Below are positions 6,584 to 8,669 of a stretch of DNA of 8,669 bases, one piece after another. The DNA comes from an uncultured Oscillospiraceae bacterium (lineage in GTDB: Bacteria > Bacillota_A > Clostridia > Oscillospirales > Oscillospiraceae). The translations under genes were made by a program, and so were the position numbers. Numbering within the stretch: position 1 is the first letter of the stretch; each line of letters begins with the position of its first letter. The DNA lies in contig CAAEDK010000322.1 of NCBI GenBank assembly GCA_900754605.1, positions 1 to 8,669 of the forward strand, written 5' to 3'. The notes under the pieces were generated by a model. The model made no database searches, was not told the origin of the DNA, and saw nothing but the letters and a program-made list of their open reading frames with translations.

Positions 6584-6598
6584 TATGCTGACAGCATA
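6584..6598. promoter_or_regulatory. 15-bp dyad, candidate operator between the divergent genes
   Basis: TATGCTG-A-CAGCATA is a perfect 7-bp inverted repeat around one central base, typical in size for an XRE dimer site. It lies in the kinase leader just before the GAGG ribosome site (6604-6607), and upstream of the HTH gene on the other strand. Alternatively it is a 6-bp RNA hairpin affecting kinase translation. Confidence 0.4.
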
Positions 6599-6617
6599 GT
6601 ATTGAGGTTTTTGGGAA

Positions 6618-7319
6618 ATGTTTTACGACTGGCTGCTCAATGTTCTCCATCAGGAGTACGATTTGGTACATATCATCAAAGAGAGTCCTCGAAGCAGCAT
6701 CCGTCTGCTCCGTCACCGAAAGACCGGAAAGAGATTCATCCTCCGAAGACTGCATGGTTCCCCGGATGTCTATTGTCAGCTGCTGAAAATCTCCTGTACA
6801 AATCTGCCTGACATCTATGAGGTAGCTGCTCAGGACGGCGAAACACTGGTGCTGGAGGAGTATATTGAGGGAGATACCCTGGGACATCTGCTCCAAGGCT
6901 CCCTGTTCTCCGTCTGGGAAACCAGGGATATTGTCACTCAGGTTTGTCAGGCCCTCTGGGTCCTCCACTCCATGGGAGCCGTCCACCGGGACATCAAACC
7001 TGAAAATATCATCCTTCGGGGGCGGGATGCTGTGCTCATCGACTTTGATGCAGCCCGCATCCACAAGCCAACTTCGGAATCAGATACCCAGGTCCTGGGT
7101 ACAGTGGGTTTTGCCGCACCAGAGCAGTACGGCATCTCCCAATCTGATCCCCGGGCGGACATCTACTCCCTGGGGGTCCTGATCAATGTGATGCTCACCG
7201 GTGAGCATCCGTCCCGTTGTATGGCATCTGGACGGATGGGCCGTATCGTCGAGCGGTGCACCCGTGTCAATCCGGCCAAGCGGTATAAAAATGTTCTGCG
7301 TCTGATGGAGGCATTTTGA
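6618..7319 (+). CDS. Ser/Thr protein kinase-like protein with degenerate ATP-binding lobe
   Basis: A 233-residue soluble protein consisting of little more than a kinase fold. The C-lobe motifs are intact: HRDIKPEN (123-130, with Asp125, Lys127 and Asn130), metal-binding Asp142 in DFD (142-144, replacing DFG), APE (167-169) and D-x-Y-S-L-G (181-186). The N-lobe is unusual: the glycine-rich loop region (about 17-31) has no glycine, and the VAIK lysine position appears as Arg43 in FILRRL. It may be weakly active, use ATP differently, or be a pseudokinase. The upstream in-frame stop at 6603-6605 fixes the ATG at 6618; the best ribosome site is GAGG ten bases before it. The stop is followed after one base by the start of the zinc-ribbon gene, so the two are surely co-translated. 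No transmembrane segment is present; the neighbour supplies it. Confidence 0.85.
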   Translation: MFYDWLLNVLHQEYDLVHIIKESPRSSIRLLRHRKTGKRFILRRLHGSPDVYCQLLKISCTNLPDIYEVAAQDGETLVLEEYIEGDTLGHLLQGSLFSVWETRDIVTQVCQALWVLHSMGAVHRDIKPENIILRGRDAVLIDFDAARIHKPTSESDTQVLGTVGFAAPEQYGISQSDPRADIYSLGVLINVMLTGEHPSRCMASGRMGRIVERCTRVNPAKRYKNVLRLMEAF

Positions 7320-7320
7320 T

Positions 7321-8586
7321 ATGAAAGATCCCAGCACAATTCCAGAGCCGCAAACTCTCTGCCCATTTTGCGGCTCTTCTCTTCCGGACAGAGCAGCTTT
7401 CTGCCCTCACTGCGCCCGCAGCATCCGCCCACGGGCGCGGCGGAAAGCACCCCGACCCCTGCGGAAAAAGTTCCTGTATCTCGCATCTCTGCTGGCTGCC
7501 GCCGCCATACTGTCGGGGGGCATCTGGCTTTCTACCCGCCCCCAGATCGTGGAGGGGGAGGGCGGCGTATCCTACACCGACGAGGACGGCTCCTACCAGG
7601 TGATCGTGGCGAAATCAGACGGCTACTATAAGCCCACAAAGGAGGTGCTTCACCGCGCCGAAGCGGGGCAGGAGTACCGGTTTCCTATGTGCGTCACATT
7701 TTACGACAGTAAGACCGGACAGAATGTAAGCCACGCCATGGGGGAGAAGATCACAAGCGCCACAGTTGCCATTGAACCCCAGCAGGAAAGCGGCCATCCC
7801 TGGAAGAATACAGAGCCCGCATACAACGCCGCCCGCCCGGGCTGCGCCCTGACCACCCTGATCGACTTCCGGCTGGAGAGCGGTGACGCCCGCCTGACTT
7901 GGACCTTGAAGATGAAAAACGGCGACACCCTTCGGATGCACACCGATCTATTCATCGAGGAAATCCCTACCGCCCACTACTATCCGGATGCCACTCCCAT
8001 GCACACCATGGAAGAGTTGCAAACTCTGGTTGACCATATCAGCGCCACCGTACCTCATGGCACTGTCATCTATATCCATCTGCCAGCAGTGACCTATGAG
8101 GGAGATTTGTTCCTAGACGGCCGCTCGCTCAACCTGTTGGGCAGCCAGGAGGGGCGGACCGTCTTTACCGGCAATACCCAGGTCACTGCCGACAGCGGCT
8201 TCATCTGCAACTTTGACAGTCTGGATTTCCTCGGGGACGGCAGCGGTATCGGCCTATCTGCCTCCGCCCGGCTTCACTTGACAAACTGTACAATATCCGG
8301 CTGGAAAACCGGCGTGCTGGCCTATGGCCGCACTTGGGTCAACTGCATGAACTGTCGTTTTGAGGATAACCAGGTAGGATTCCACTTCAACGCAACAGAT
8401 GATGCTGTTTCCCACACCACTTACTCAGACAATGAGTTTATCAACAACGGCACCGCAGTCCTGCTGGAGAGTGTCCCCACCGATGTTTCTCTCAAGTTTC
8501 CAGGCAGTGTGTTCTCTGGGAACGGCACCGACATTGACAACCGCTGCGATCAGGACCTGGATATTTCCCAGGCAACTTTCCGTTAA
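7321..8586 (+). CDS. Zinc-ribbon, single-pass membrane protein with extracellular beta-helix domain
   Basis: A 421-residue protein. A short zinc ribbon has C-x2-C at 14-17 and C-x2-C at 28-31. A strongly basic linker (36-50, many Arg/Lys) precedes one transmembrane segment (about 51-70). By the positive-inside rule the zinc ribbon is cytoplasmic and the rest outside. Residues about 72-220 are beta-rich and unassigned. Residues about 230-415 show short turns of alternating hydrophobics with N-G/D-N corners (for example TNCTISGWKTGVLAYG, DNEFINNGTAVLL), typical of right-handed parallel beta-helices of the pectate-lyase/NosD type. No polysaccharide-lyase catalytic set is evident, so binding rather than cleavage is likely. 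GGAGG (7307-7311) lies nine bases before the ATG, inside the kinase gene. It is the likely membrane-anchored partner or substrate of the kinase; this is inferred from coupling alone. Confidence 0.8.
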   Translation: MKDPSTIPEPQTLCPFCGSSLPDRAAFCPHCARSIRPRARRKAPRPLRKKFLYLASLLAAAAILSGGIWLSTRPQIVEGEGGVSYTDEDGSYQVIVAKSDGYYKPTKEVLHRAEAGQEYRFPMCVTFYDSKTGQNVSHAMGEKITSATVAIEPQQESGHPWKNTEPAYNAARPGCALTTLIDFRLESGDARLTWTLKMKNGDTLRMHTDLFIEEIPTAHYYPDATPMHTMEELQTLVDHISATVPHGTVIYIHLPAVTYEGDLFLDGRSLNLLGSQEGRTVFTGNTQVTADSGFICNFDSLDFLGDGSGIGLSASARLHLTNCTISGWKTGVLAYGRTWVNCMNCRFEDNQVGFHFNATDDAVSHTTYSDNEFINNGTAVLLESVPTDVSLKFPGSVFSGNGTDIDNRCDQDLDISQATFR

Positions 8587-8669
8587 CTGTCATTGATACA
8601 TAGCACTGAAACCTTCCAGGTCAAGAACCATTCATTTTAAATCTTATAGATATCAAACAGGAGCGCTGG
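8587..8669 (+). other. Window end: no gene; possible ribosome site of a following gene
   Basis: No terminator hairpin follows the beta-helix gene. AGGAG at 8659-8663, six bases before the window edge, could be the ribosome site of a plus-strand gene that starts just outside, in which case the operon may continue. No start codon is visible. Confidence 0.3.

Noticed and set aside
6558..7064. 168-codon minus-strand frame opposite the kinase gene
   Set aside because: It lies across the conserved kinase catalytic motifs on the other strand and overlaps the divergent control region; no domain or ribosome site supports it.

Overview
The window looks like chromosome from a low-to-moderate GC Gram-positive Clostridia, most likely a gut Oscillospirales/Eubacteriales member. 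This is inferred from strong AGGAGG-type ribosome sites, Firmicutes-type lipoprotein and kinase families, and the SbcCD pair; no marker gene fixes the taxon.

Layout. (1) Bases 1-251 hold the remnant of an IS200/IS605-type element on the minus strand: a consensus extended -10 promoter, an AGGAGG site and the first 13 recognisable codons of tnpA, then loss of homology. It is bracketed by two hairpins (26-51 and 229-251). (2) Bases 261-4233 are the minus-strand sbcD-sbcC operon (4-bp ATGA overlap), encoding the SbcCD (Mre11/Rad50-type) nuclease and ending in a good intrinsic terminator at 261-295. (3) Bases 4234-4908 contain no convincing protein gene. They do contain a strong-looking minus-strand promoter (4595-4623) and, about 150 nt downstream, an intrinsic-terminator-like hairpin with a T tract (4430-4467). 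Together these suggest a small RNA or an attenuated leader upstream of sbcD. A long hairpin (4842-4888) pairs continuously only when read as minus-strand RNA, and lies just behind the next gene. (4) Bases 4909-6476 (minus) encode an exported lipoprotein with three helical repeats and a C-terminal domain I cannot assign, preceded by a small XRE-type HTH regulator. (5) Bases 6618-8586 (plus, divergent) encode a soluble Ser/Thr-kinase-like protein with a degenerate ATP-binding lobe, followed after one base by a zinc-ribbon / single-TM / extracellular beta-helix protein.

How the parts may work together. sbcDC is ordinary DNA-repair housekeeping. The four genes from 4909 to 8586 look like one accessory module built around a 141-bp divergent control region. 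That region carries a sigma-A-like promoter facing the kinase and a 15-bp dyad that is a natural operator candidate for the HTH protein. The products would span the envelope: lipoprotein and beta-helix domain outside, zinc ribbon and kinase inside. A surface-sensing/phospho-signalling role is an inference; nothing in the sequence proves it.
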